A stretch of DNA of 64,000 nt from Symsagittifera roscoffensis (Eukaryota; Xenacoelomorpha; Acoela; Convolutidae). Made by a program: the position numbers and the translations under genes. Location of the stretch: the NCBI RefSeq assembly GCF_963678635.1, contig NC_087069.1:44554830-44618829 (forward strand). Direction: 5' to 3'. Below the pieces are notes generated by a model that was given only the letters and a program-made list of their open reading frames with translations, was not told the origin of the DNA and did no database searches. Every line of letters begins with the position of its first letter. The stretch's first letter is position 1. Below, piece after piece: positions 40,358 to 52,192 of this stretch.

Positions 40358-42578
40358 TTTTCTTGTTATCAATGGAAAATAGGAAGTGATTCGGCGGATA
40401 GTCGCTGAGATCCAGTTTGTTTTTGAATCCAACTAAATCTTTGTATAAATCTGGAGTTTGCACTTGGCAGAACAACGAGTCCGTGTATTTATAAAGAACG
40501 CGTGCTCTCCTACCATACTTAGGTCCATGTTCTCATAGTGAAATTTATAAAGCTGTAGCTTAGAGACATCCAAGATAGCTGCACCAAGATACGTTGGTTT
40601 GTTCCATTTGATTTTCTTCTTGATCATTGTAACGCCCACTAAATTTACTTTGAAAATATTGAATCTGTTAACTTTGAACTTGTTGCAATAATACTTAGCT
40701 TGCTCTGTGTTGGTAACAATAATTAAATTTTTTCTTCTTCTGAAATTTTCCATGGTTTTTCCGAAACATGCATTATTGAGAAGCTTGAAGAAGTTTTTGG
40801 CAAAATCAGATAAACCTGGTTGCTGACAAAGTTTGGTATTCATTTCGATATATGTTTTCATAAAATTTGACTGGTCGAATTGCAGCACACAATTCAGATT
40901 TTCTACTTACATTCCCTGCTCAACAAAAAACTTAAGCAACGAATAATGAGAGACATAGTTTTGTTTGTCATACAATGTTTCCATTAGCTTTTTCGTTGGG
41001 TTCTCCGGTTGATTAAAACTCTTCTGGTAAGATGATAGGCTATCATTGGTAATTTTCGTCTTTTCGGAGGCCAAAGGAAAACCATTGTGTTCATCGTGTA
41101 GTTCTTTTGAATATTTCAGATCGACCATAATAAAATATCCTATTTTACTTTCATCTGTGGTGGCTAAAACTTCTCCTAAGGATTTTTCGATCCATTTGAA
41201 ACCACCAGTTGGCATTGGCTTCATCATAGTACCACCATAAAGATTAACAACGTCCAAAAACAGGCCAAAATTAGACCGTTTATCAGGTTCAAAGTCGGGT
41301 AAATAGGCATTGTTGGCTTTCAGGTATCTCTTCTCGCCAATTCCGTTCAATCCCCCCTTATCGCTTCCTCGTAAAAAAGTAACATATCAATATCTGATAA
41401 CAGATCGAGTTCAATTTTTGTCGTTTTCAACATTGCATCCCATGAGATGTTTGGAGCGCTATAGTAATGACAAGGATCTAAATCATAGGTTTTCTTGAAG
41501 AGATTGCGGAAAATTTCAAAAACATCTGCCAGAAGAACTACATCGCTTTTCAAATACAAGTCGTGGTAATCACCAGTGTCTTGGCACCGAAATTCGTTCC
41601 AAATCATCCTGGCATACTCGTAATCAGAATACGTAATGTCATTATTTCCGGAAAGGCTGTTAGTCCAGTCTGCTCCATAAGCCGGTAAGTTTGTTCCTTT
41701 AAATTTTTCCGAGGAATCGATATAAGAATTTGGATAAACACCTTTGCGCTGGCATCATGAAGACTTTTAGGGAAAATGCAATTTCAAACTTTGAAAATCT
41801 TCTGGGCTGATTGATTAAGTTAACTTGTCGAGACTATCTGGAAGGAAGCGATAGCTATCATGGAACCTCATTTCTTCAAATTCAATTTTTGATTCACCAG
41901 TTTTGGTTTTGTTTTCTCCAACAGGAACATGAAGGCTAAAAGAAACATAGTTCTCGTCAGTGCAGGGAACATTAGTAAGTTTTTCTTTAGGCTTCAATTT
42001 CAGGTATCTGATCAAATGATGAGAATCATATTTACCCAGATTTTGAAAAAAGACAGGAGTGAATGACTGCGTTCGAAGTTTCAGGCTACAAGAATTATGA
42101 GCGACCCCAATTATTTTTCCTGATGATTGATCATGATGAATGACCTTATCCGTCAGAAGGCTCTCGTGGCAAATCACACAGTTACAAGACTTTGACAACA
42201 AATTTTCGCGCTCTTCGTCGTTTATAATAAGAGATTTGAATTGCAGTTTTTTCTTTGCTAATTCTACCGCTTGTTTTTGTAACCATTCGAAGAAAAATTC
42301 AAAAAAGTTTTCGTCTCGCTTGAATTCATAGTGACTTTTTCCTGTTGTTCGGTCGACTAACAAAACATCAAAAGAGCAGGGAACTTGGTTTTAAATGATT
42401 GTTGTTCCACTTTTCTCAGGGCTTGTCATGCAAGTGTGAACTTTTGTGCAAAGAGCTTCAGTATCCGCGTATATCGCCTACGGGCATATTGAAGTTTTAA
42501 ACCAATGTTGGAATCTAACTTTTGTGTGTTCTTGCGGCATGTGAATGGCTATAGCATCAAGCTTAGATGTTCATGCAG
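40358..42578 (-). pseudogene. Unit 5: DNA polymerase B lacking its C-terminus
   Basis: The minus-strand reading runs from exo I to just past motif C, then jumps into the flank, so the thumb and tail are deleted. ORFs: 42363-41815 (endoVII-like and exo II), 41607-41347 (exo III), 41350-40907 (motif A) and 40888-40433 (motifs B and C, LYKYTDSL). The same TAG before exo I as in units 4 and 6 is present. The deletion joint matches that of unit 7. Confidence 0.86.
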
Positions 42579-42977
42579 TAGTGTATAACTTAATCACCCC
42601 ATCCCTACATACGTGGCTCATTTACCCAAAATTTAAAAAACAATGTCGTGCACGGACATGTTTGAAACTGATCTTATTTCATCACCCGAGTGCCCAATTA
42701 CATAACAATTCCGCGAAACGACATTGTCCGATTGGTTGAAGGTCATTGCCCCTAGATGCGTCATGTGCAAAAGATTTTTTTTTTTGAAAAACTACCTAGA
42801 TTGAATGAATTTGTGAAATATTTCGAATTTTTTTTTTGTTCACGAACATGATCGAAACAGAAAATATTTGCGTCTTCAAAACCATACATTTCATCGCACG
42901 AAAAAAAAATGTAAACTGATTCCTTAAAAAATGCTTTGACTGGATGAACATCGAAAAAGGTGGATCATAAACTCCCA
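42579..42977 (-). repeat. Unit 6 junction linker and shortened 3' flank
   Basis: Linker TAGTGTATAACTTAATCACCCCATCCCTACATACG, then only the first ~360 bases of the flank. The remainder, including the CCACTATAGTGG palindrome, is deleted. It joins the polymerase at about 42977-42986 (ACTCCCATGACTCCCATAAAG). Confidence 0.78.
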
Positions 42978-45076
42978 TGACTCCCATAAAGAACGCGTGC
43001 TCTCCTACCATACTTAGGTACCAAGTTCTCGTAGTGAAATTTATAAAGCTGTAGCTTAGAGACATCCAAGATAGCTGCACCAAGATACGTTGGTTTGTTC
43101 CATTTGATTTTCTTCTTGATCATTGTAACGCCCACGAAATTTTCTTTGAAAATATTGAATCTGTTAAATTTGAACTTGTTGCAATAATACTCAGCTTGCT
43201 CTGTGTTGGTAACAATGATTAAATTTTTTCTTCTTCTTAAATTTTCCATGGTTTTTCCGAAACATGCATTATTGAGAAGCTTGAAGAAATTTTTTGGCAA
43301 AATCAGATAAAATGGTTGCTGACAAAGTTTAGTATTCATTTCGATATATGGTTTCATAAATTTTGACTGGTCGAATTGCAGCACACAATTCAGATTTTCT
43401 ACTTGCAGTCCCTGCTCAACAAAAAACTTAAGCAACGAATAATGACAGACATAGTTTTGTTTGTCATACAATGTTTCCATTAGCTTTTTCGTTGGGTTCT
43501 CCGGTTGATTAAAACTCTTCTGGTAAGATGATAGGCTATCATTGGTAATTTTCATCTTTTCGGAGGCCAAAGGAAAACCATTTTGTTCATCGTGTAGTTC
43601 TTTTGAATATTTCAGATCGACCATAATAAAATATCCTATTTTACTTTCATCTGTGGTGGCTAAAACTTCTTCTAAGGATTTTTCGATCCATTTGAAACCA
43701 CCAGTTGGCATTGGCTTCATCATAGTACCACCATAAAGATTAACAACGTCCAAAAACAAGCCAAAAGCAGACGGTTTATCAGGTTCAAAGTCGGGTAAAT
43801 AGGCATTGTTGGCTTTCAGGTATCTCTTCTCGCCTATTCCGTTCAATCCCCCCCTTATCGCTTCCTCGCAAAAAAGTAAATTATCAATATCTGATAACAG
43901 ATAGAGTTCAATTTTTGTCGTTTTCAACATTGCATCCAATGAGATGTTTGGAGCGCTAAAGTAATGACAAGGATCTAAATCATAGGTTTTCTTGAAGAGA
44001 TTGCGGAAACTTTCAAAAACATCTGCCAGAAGAGCTACATCGCTTTTCAAATACAAGTCGTGGTAACTACCAATGTCTTGGCACCGAAATTTGTTCCAAA
44101 TCATCCCGGCATACTCGTAATCAGAATACGTAATGTCAAAATTTCCGGAAAGGCTGTTACTCCAGTCTGCTCCATAAGCAGGTAAGTTTGTTCCTTTAAA
44201 TTTTTCCGAGGAATCGATATAAGAATTTGGATAAACACCTTTGCGCTGGAAGTATGAAGACTTTTTGGGAAAATGCAACTTCAAATTTTGGAAATCTTCT
44301 GGGCTGATTGATTAAGTTAATTTGTCGAGACTATCTGGAAGGGAAGCGATAGCTATCAAGGAACCTCATTTGTTCAAATTTAATTTTTGTTTCACCAGTT
44401 TTGGTTTTGTTTACTCCAACAGGAACATGAAGGCTAAAAGAAACAAAGTTCTCGTCAGTGCAGGGAACAATAGTAAGTTTTTCTTTAGGCTTCAAACTCA
44501 GGTATCTGATCAAATGATGAGAATCATATTTACCCAGATTTTGAAAAAAGACAGGAGTGAATGACTGCGTTCGAAGTTTCAGGTTACAAGAATTATGAGC
44601 GACCCCAATTATTTTTCCTGATGATTGATCATGATGAATGAACTTATCCGTCAGAAGGCTTTCGTGGAAAATCACACAGTTACAAGACTTTGACATCAAG
44701 TTTTCGCGCTGTTCGTCGTTTATAATAAGAGATTTGAAGTGCTGTTTTTTCTTTGCTAATTCTACCGCTTGTTTTCGTAACCATTCGAAGAAAAATTCAA
44801 CTTAGTTTTCGTCTCGCTTGAATTCATAGTGACTTTTTCCTGTTGTTCGGTCGACTAACAAAACATCAAAAGAGCAGGGAACTTGGTTTTCAATGATTGT
44901 TGTTCCACTTTTCTCAGGGCTTGTCATGTAAGTGTGAACTTTTGTGCAAAGAGCTTCAGTATCCGCGTATATCGCCTACGGGCATATTGAAGTTTTAAAC
45001 CAATGTTGGAATCTAACTTTTGTGTGTTCTTGCGGCATGTGAATGGCTATAGCATCAAGCTTAGATGTTCATGCAG
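42978..45076 (-). pseudogene. Unit 6: DNA polymerase B with long intact ORF, motif C deleted
   Basis: A 439-residue minus ORF (44284-42965) spans exo III (YLKSDVALLAD), motif A (LDVVNLYGG), and motif B (NNACFGK), then ends in flank sequence just before motif C because of the deletion. Upstream pieces carry the endoVII-like segment (44699-44331) and exo I. It is the longest single ORF of the array but lacks the catalytic C motif. Confidence 0.86.
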
Positions 45077-45823
45077 TAGTGTATAACTTAATCACCCCAT
45101 CCCACATACGTGGCTCATTTACCCAAAATTAAAAAAAAATGTCGTGCAGGACATGTTTGAACCTGATCTTATTTCATCACCCGAGTGCCCAATTACATAA
45201 CAATTCCGCGAAACGACATTGTCCGATTGGTTGAAGGTCATTGCCGCTAGATGCGTCATGTGCAAAAGATTTTTCTTTTTTGAAAAACTACCTAGATTGA
45301 ATCAGTTTGTGAAATATTTCGGATTTTTTTTCGAACATGATCGAAACAGATAATATTTGCGTCTTCAAAACCATACATTTCATCGCACGAAAAAAAAAAT
45401 GTAAACTGATTCCTTAAAAAATGCTTTGACTGGATGAACATCGAAAAGGTGGATCATAAACTCCCAATGGTGGTTTAAACGCTTTTTACTGGTTACCACT
45501 ATAGTGGAAAATGAGTTTCTGTTCATCCATGCTATTGCCAGGAGATTGAAATTTTAAATTACCTTGTAGAACCCAAAATGAGCAAAAAACAATTAATTGA
45601 AATATTCATAAAAAAATCAAATTATTTCACAACAAATCTATCACACATGCAAAAATTTTTGAGGAAGCTGTTGTTGAAATGTGTGGTTACATTTCAAAAA
45701 AATCTTCTGCAGATCTAAAATGAGGTTGCATTACTACTTTTTTGTGTTAGTTTGATGACAAGAGAGGCCCGAAGCGGCCATCTAATTTCTATTTTTCCGG
45801 CATTAAAAGTTTCCTATTGATTG
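45077..45823 (-). repeat. Unit 7 junction linker and 3' flank
   Basis: Linker as in units 5-6, common flank with CCACTATAGTGG near 45497. Joins polymerase sequence at about 45824 with the same deletion joint as unit 5 (ATTGATTGAA then TTTCTTGTTATCAA). Confidence 0.8.
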
Positions 45824-48010
45824 AACTTTCTTGTTATCAATGGAAAATAGGAAGTGATTCGGCGGATAGTCGCTGAGATCCAGTTTGTTTTTGAATCCAA
45901 CTAAATCTCTGTATAAATCTGGAGTTTGCACTTGACAGAACAACGAGTCCGTGTATTTATAAAGAACGCGTGCTCTCCTACCATACTTAGGTACCAAGTT
46001 CTCGTAGTGAAATTTATAAAGCTGTAGCTTAGAGACATCCAAAATAGCTGCACCAAGATACGTTGGTTTGTTCCATTTGATTTTCTTCTTGATCATTGTA
46101 ACGCCCACGAAATTTTCTTTGAAAATATTGAATCTGTTAAATTTGAACTTGTTGCAATAATACTCAGCTTGCTCTGTGTTGGTAACAATGATTAAATTTT
46201 TTCTTCTTCTTAAATTTTCCATGGTTTTTCCGAAACATGCATTATTGAGAAGCTTGAAGAAATTTTTTGGCAAAATCAGATAAACCTGGTTGCTGACAAA
46301 GTTTAGTATTCATTTCGATATATGGTTTCATAATTTTTGACTGGTCGAATTGCAGCACACAATTCAGATTTTCTACTTGCAGTCCTTGCTCAACAAAAAA
46401 CTTAAGCAACGAATAATGACAGACATAGTTTTGTTTGTCATACAATGTTTCCATTAGTTTTTTCGTTGGGTTCTCCGGTTGATTAAAACTCTTCTGGTAA
46501 GATGATAGGCTATCATTGGTAATTTTCATCTTTTCGGAGGTCAAAGGAAAACCATTGTGTTCATCGTGTAGTTCTTTTGAATATTTCAGATCGATCATAA
46601 TAAAATATCCTATTTTACTTTCATCTGTGGGGCTAAAACTTCTTCTAAGGATTTTTCGATCCATTTGAAACCACCAGTTGGCATTGGCTTCATCATAGTA
46701 CCACCATAGAGATTAACAACATCCAAAAACAGGCCAAAATTAGACGGTTTATCAGGTTCAAAGTCGGATAAATAGGCATTGTTGGCTTTCAGGTATCTCT
46801 TCTCGCCTATTCCGTTTAATCACCCACTTATCGCTTCCTCGCAAAAAAGTAAAATATCAATATCTGATAACAGATCGAGTTCAATTTTTGTCGTTTTCAA
46901 CATTGCATCCCATGAGATGTTTGGAGCGCTATAGTAATGACAAGGATCTAAATCAAAGTTTTTCTTGAAGTGATTGCGGAAACTTTCAAAAACAACTGCC
47001 AGAAGAGCTACATCGCTTTTCAAATACAAGTCGTGGTAACTACCAATGTCTTGGCCCCAAAATTCGTTCCAAATCATCCCGGCATACTCGTAATCAGAAT
47101 ACGTAATGTCAAAATTTCCGGAAAGGCTGTTACTCCAGTCTGCTCCATAAGCCGGTAAGTTTGTTCCTTTAAATTTTTCCGAGGAATCGATATAAGAGTT
47201 TGGATAAACACCTTTACGCTGGAAGTATGAAGACTTTTTGGGAAAATGCAACTTCAAATTTTGGAAATCTTCTGGGCTGATTGATTAAGTTAACTTGTCG
47301 AGACTATCTGGAAGAAAGCGATAGCTATCAAGGAACCTCATTTCTTCAAATTTAATTTTTGTTTCACCAATTTTGGTTTTGTATTCTCCAACAGAAACAT
47401 GAAGGCTACAAGAAACATAGTTCTCGTCAGTGCAGGGAACAACAGTAAGTTTTTCTTTAGGCTTCAAACTCAGGTATCTGATCAAATGATGAGAATCATA
47501 TTTACTCAGATTTTGAAAAAAGACAGGAGTGAATGACTGCGTTCGAAGTTTCAGGTTACAAGAATTATGAGCGGCCCCAATTTTGTTTCCTGATGAATGA
47601 TCATGATGAATGATCTTATCCGTCAGAAGGCTTTCGTGGCAAATCACACAGTTACAAGACTTTGACATCAAATTTTCGCGCTCTTCCCCGTTTATAATAA
47701 GAGATTTGAATTGCTGTTTTTTCTTTGCTAATTCTACCGCTTTTTTTTGTAACCATTCGAAGAAAAATTCAAAACAGTTTTCATCTCGCTTGAATTCATA
47801 GTGACTTTTTCCTGTTGTTCGGTCGACTAACAAAACATCAAAAGAGCAGGGAACTTGGTTTTCAATGATTGTTGTTCCACTTTTCTCAGGGCTTGACATG
47901 CAAGCGTGAACTTTTGTGCAAAGAGCTTCAGTATCCGCGTATATCTCGTACGGGCATATTGAAGTTTTAAACCAATGTTGGAATCTAACTTTTGTGTAAT
48001 CTTGCGGCAT
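45824..48010 (-). pseudogene. Unit 7: DNA polymerase B core
   Basis: Reads (minus) from the segment before exo I through motif C. ORF 48010-47285 holds exo I (YADTEAL) without the TAG seen in units 4-6, the endoVII-like segment and exo II (NLSKYDSHHL). ORF 47257-46820 has exo III, 46664-46242 has the region after motif A, and 46273-45803 has motifs B and C (LYKYTDSL; Tyr codon at 45953-45955). Frame changes near 46800-46640 and 46260. The C-terminus is deleted. Confidence 0.87.
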
Positions 48011-48075
48011 TTGAATGGCTATAGCATCAAGCTTAGATTTTCATGCAGAAGCTTTTTGGAAGAGAATCCATGCAG

Positions 48076-48555
48076 TCATCGCTCACAAAACTTCGTTCTG
48101 ATGGTAGAGTTAACACTTTGTCCCGCCATAAAAGCATTGAAGTTGGTGATCAAGCAATAATGAAAACGGATGCCATCGGATAATAGAAGAAGATTGATTC
48201 TCTTGCGCTTAATTTTCGAAAGATACATTGGTATCAAGCTTTTGTTTTCAATTCCGAAGACATTTATTCCCAATCTGTTGACCAACTCAAATCTCGGAAT
48301 GTCGGACAACGACATCGGAAAGGTGAAGTTTTTTACTTCGAGATGTTTCAACTGCTCTCGATATAATGCCGGATCGTTTTTATTGTGCCTTGAACTTGAA
48401 TTGAGAGCGGCTGCAATACTGTAAGCAAAACACTTTTCGTCTTGATTTTTGATGTTGAGGAGGAAATTGTTGTTGATAAAAATTGCAGGTGTTGCCACAT
48501 AGCTGCTACCTTTTATGGGTTTATAGAGATTTATATTAATATCAAGATGACCCAA
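48076..48555 (-). pseudogene. Unit 7: polymerase N-terminal domain (peptidase-like pattern)
   Basis: A 159-residue minus ORF with KNQDEKCFAYSIAAAL, then a FPMSLSDIPRFELVN segment, then LLLLSDGIRFHYCLITN. The same pattern (Cys in KCF, later His in HY-x-LI) recurs at 59749-60460 in the second lineage. Such domains precede protein-primed polymerases in Polinton-like elements. The Cys/His order resembles papain-like or OTU-type peptidases, but that is an inference from motif order only. Confidence 0.65.
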
Positions 48556-48724
48556 GGACTCGATTATAAAACCACTTCAACTGCCGCAGAAAATTTGTAA
48601 AGTGCTCACCATTTCACCATTTGATCAACCATCTCGTAGAAATCATCGTCGTCAAGAAAAGAAAGAAATGGCTTTGCAAAACTGCTGGCATGACAAGATA
48701 CTTTTTTCTCCTCAAATGGTTTGA

Positions 48725-49222
48725 TTAGGTGGGTGAAGGTAGAAAATTGCACTTTAATAGGTCCAAATTCTTTGTATTTTCTTTCACAAATAGTTGAATG
48801 TTAGACTTGTTCAATTCCATATAAGTCATCAAATCAAGCTGCTCTCTAATTTTTACTCTATAGGACTGGAAAAACTTTTTTGTTGCATACTGCTCAGTCG
48901 TGATATGATGTTGGAACGACGAATTTTCCTTAGAATTACCGCGAATGTTGTGATCACTCGATATATGTGACTGCAAATGTTTCGTTTCAGCAAAAACGGT
49001 ATGGCAGTAAAGACATTTAGCGGGCTTGGTAGATCGATGATTCCATCGCAAGTGACGTAGCACATTCTTACATTCTGTGAAAGTTTTTGAACAAGATCCA
49101 CAATTGTACTCGGCAATTTTTCGTTTCCTCGCGTTTATCTGGTGGTTTTGTAGCAAGTGATCGTTCAATTTTTGTTTCTTCGTGTAGCTTTTCGGACAAA
49201 GATTGCAGCTGAACTTCATCAC
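48725..49222 (-). CDS. C2H2 zinc-finger protein/N-terminus of unit 7 polymerase
   Basis: A 165-residue minus ORF with three C2H2 fingers: CNLCPKSY...H...H near residues 6-26, CGSCSKTF...H...H near 41-62, and CLYCHTVF...H...H near 70-91. A helical tail follows. Its partner in the second lineage is 59055-59507, also just upstream of the peptidase-like domain. It likely binds DNA and may be the N-terminal part of the polymerase protein or a separate gene. It ends at TAG 48725-48727; the next 170 bases contain a short acidic segment (FLSFLDDDDFYEM) before the N-terminal domain. Confidence 0.75.
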   Translation of the reverse strand: MMKFSCNLCPKSYTKKQKLNDHLLQNHQINARKRKIAEYNCGSCSKTFTECKNVLRHLRWNHRSTKPAKCLYCHTVFAETKHLQSHISSDHNIRGNSKENSSFQHHITTEQYATKKFFQSYRVKIREQLDLMTYMELNKSNIQLFVKENTKNLDLLKCNFLPSPT

Positions 49223-51543
49223 ATAAAAGTAAAGAATATTAAATATATATATAAAAAAAATTGGTGTTGTTTTAAAGCTTAAATTAAAAAAATAATAAAA
49301 TATTTTTTAAAGAAAATCATCATAGCAAAAACAAAAACAGCTATCAGTTCCAAAGAAATATCGTTTTCTTTGAAAGCACGAAATTGTTTCAGAATTGAAA
49401 TTTTTTGGGTTTTGCTTCAACTGCTGAAAAGTTTTGCGACCTAATTGTTCACGAAAAGAACCAACTTTCTGTAATTTTTTACTAGTTTTTGCAAAAACAA
49501 ATATTGAAGTTTATCTTACAACCTTTTGTAGATTGAATATTTCATGCACAAATCCAGCTTGTTCTAGAACATTCGAGAAGGATAAATTTCAATTATAAAA
49601 AACGGTTGCTGTTTTTGTTCCAAAAAAGAAAACTTTTATGGAAAGTACCTAGCATTTTTCGGTGCTAGATCTCCAGCGTTTTGTTTTGCGTAGTGAACCA
49701 CGATTTTACAATTAAGTTTTTCGATGCTTTAGTTTTGTTAGTTCATGATACTTTTCTTTTCTCAGCTATTAGTTATAAAATATGATTTCAGTTCCGTGTT
49801 TATGCTAAAACTGCCAGGAAATTGGTTGTAGCGTACTCTTCAATTAAAGAAAATAATAAAGCAATCTCAAAACAAAACATATAAATGAACCACTACAGTT
49901 TCTCCTGTACAATTCTGGAACATTCTATCAGGTTTCTCACCGAAGTTTTACTCAAAGCTACAGATGCTCTTTCTGTTTGAGATTAGAATTTTTTGATGTA
50001 ACCAAAGTATCAACAATGTTTGCTTCAGGTCTGCGGAACGTTGTCAAAAAATCATAAATGAAGAAAACGTGTTTTATTCAACTAAATTTTGTAACTTTGT
50101 GAACAAGTTGTGATCAAAACATTCCTTTATCTCGTTTAGAATTCAATTTGGTGCTCGAATAGTTTGAACCATAATCTTTGTGTTCTGTTTTTACCAAAAA
50201 ATTTTTTTAGAAAACCTTTTTACTTAAAAAACAGTAGACTTAGATACAATTGGTTTTGAAAAATTCCGCTTTTTTTGCAGATTGTTGAGAAAACAAAAAA
50301 CCACTCCCACTCTATTCGTTGTTATATGAGTACTGTATATTGAATACGTTAAAAAGGATAGGAAAAAACCTAAATTTTGTTGCTGTTTTCTTCATAATTA
50401 TCAAAAACTGACTGTCAGTTCATCCGAAAGGAATTTTTCATCAACAATAAAACGTTTCTCAGACCATTTTTTGAAAGCATAGTCATGCTTCAAACCATTA
50501 TTTTTCAAAGTTTTGTATGGCAAGTATCCTTTGCAATTCTTTGCGATTCTTTGAAAAAGGACCCCCCTAAAACAATCTATCAGAACAGTATTTCAAATAT
50601 CAGTTTTTTTTATTACAATCAAATGGATAGCAACTAACTATTCTGTCTCATGCAGGAGCTAGAACTTCTATCAAATAAAAAAACGATGTATCTAAAATAT
50701 TAAAATGAAATCATCTGCAGCTGTTTGATACGAACCAGAGCATGCTTTTTTTAAGCTGCTTTCCAAATTCTAATCTGGTTTCCAAAATGAATCTGGTATA
50801 AAAATCAGTGATACAACTATCAATACCTAAAATGTTCTTATTTTGTTTTTCGTTCAATTTTTTTTAAACCAATCATACTGAAAGAAATAAGTATTGTAAA
50901 ACGTCCGAGCAAAACAAAATGCTTCAGTCAAAGTTTTATTTCAATTTAAGTGTCATCGTTCAAGAGTGAAATTTTACGCAGTAGAAAAAAAAGTGCGGGT
51001 CAATGAACTTCAGAAAAGCAAAAAATGTCTCCAAATGTTCTTGAAAAACACTTAACTATTTTTTACTGTTTGAACTTGTTTGTGCTTAACATACGCTCAA
51101 AAGAAAAAAAAGTCAAGCAAATATACTTTTTTCTGTTTTCACCGCAAAGGCTTGGTCTATCCATTTGCATTGCTTCAGATAGGAGCAACTAATACAGTCC
51201 CAAAGAAAAACTAACAAAAAAAATGTTCGTGATTTTAAAGAGGAATAAAACAAGATTTTCTGTAAAAGCCTTTGAAAAAATCAGAAAACAAATTGTCGAA
51301 CTTTTGATATGATTTTTCTGCGCTACCATTATTTTATACTCTCTTCAGTTAACTATCATTTTTGGCTTGTATGTTAGCTTCTTTTTGAAACAATTATTTA
51401 AGATAGTGCTGTTTAATTTTAAAATCATCATATTTAGTGTCTACAATCAAATTTGTTTTACAGATTTTACCGAAAAATATTTTTTTGAAAATTGAACAGC
51501 ACCGTTTTGAAAAATCATTTCGAAACAAAGCTATTATAGAACG
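49223..51543. other. AT-rich spacer without genes
   Basis: About 2.3 kb, poly-A/T-rich, with stops in all six frames. An ORF at 51437-51652 only becomes meaningful at its end, where it overlaps the copied tail at 51544. It lies between two polymerase lineages that point away from each other, so promoters for either might be here, but none is recognised. Confidence 0.6.
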
Positions 51544-51716
51544 ATTCTACTGTTCCAGATCAAGTTACTCCAATCTCCTCTATTTTGGCTTCAGAACTAA
51601 GCAGTGGAACACAGAGTTCCTTCGCCCCAGTGGTGGACCTGGTTACTCCTGAAACTCCGCCTGTCAATGCTTGCTACGCACCGAAGAAAAGGAAGGTAGA
51701 GTTCAAACAGTTCTGA
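51544..51716 (+). pseudogene. Copied C-terminal tail of the NLS protein
   Basis: From GATTCTACTGTTCCAG to the TGA at 51714-51716 this matches 57244-57416, with about 10 differences. It encodes the last ~57 residues, including the basic APKKRKVEFKQF end. The upstream part of that gene is absent, so this marks the left edge of the 5.7-kb tandem duplication. Confidence 0.85.
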
Positions 51717-52155
51717 AAATTTAAGAAACTTTATTACATTTTCTTGCTGAGATTTTGTGTTGTTCTGAAATTTTTATTTAGAGAATTATCAACTAATGTG
51801 TACAAATTCTTATTGGATAATAGACCTCAACGATCCATTGAAGTTTTGTTTTGTTCTTTTCAATCAATAAAAACAAAATAAAAACAAGCGAAAAAAATTA
51901 ATAAGGAAAGAAAAAAATAAATTTAAAAAGTCGGCATAAAAGTCTAAAAAGTATAAATTTTGATAAAATTCTCGTCAAATCCAACTTAGTTATATAATTT
52001 TTTTTAAAGTTCATTTCGAAAAATTGCAGAAGATAAACTGAATACTCATCCATATATTTTATCTAATGATGTTGAAACAAAAAACATAAAAATGTTTCTG
52101 TTTTGTTTTTTCATAATAGTTTTCAAAATATAAATATTAACACAGAAAAAGATAA

Positions 52156-52192
<37 letters not shown>

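Larger units (their letters stand above)
30181..49222 (-). mobile_element. Seven-unit tandem array of Polinton-like DNA polymerase B fragments
   Basis: Seven head-to-tail units all read on the minus strand. Each has, in + coordinates, a shared non-coding flank beginning at the TGGCTCATTTACCC motif (30200, 32172, 34134, 36006, 39632, 42616 and 45111) and then a polymerase segment running from its C-terminus toward its N-terminus. Units 1-3 are cut at one upstream point, units 4-6 at another, and unit 7 extends to the N-terminal zinc fingers. The polymerase is a protein-primed family B type, as in Polintons/Mavericks and adintoviruses. No integrase, ATPase or capsid gene lies inside the array. 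Confidence 0.88.

Noticed and set aside
30377-43083. 62-95 residue minus ORFs in the unit flanks (MGVYDPP type)
   Set aside because: Length and ends vary between the seven flanks, low-complexity Phe/Lys-rich, and disrupted in several copies.
38064-48424. Repeated plus-strand ORFs of 61-64 residues within the array
   Set aside because: They are antisense shadows of the polymerase and recur only because the units are duplicated.
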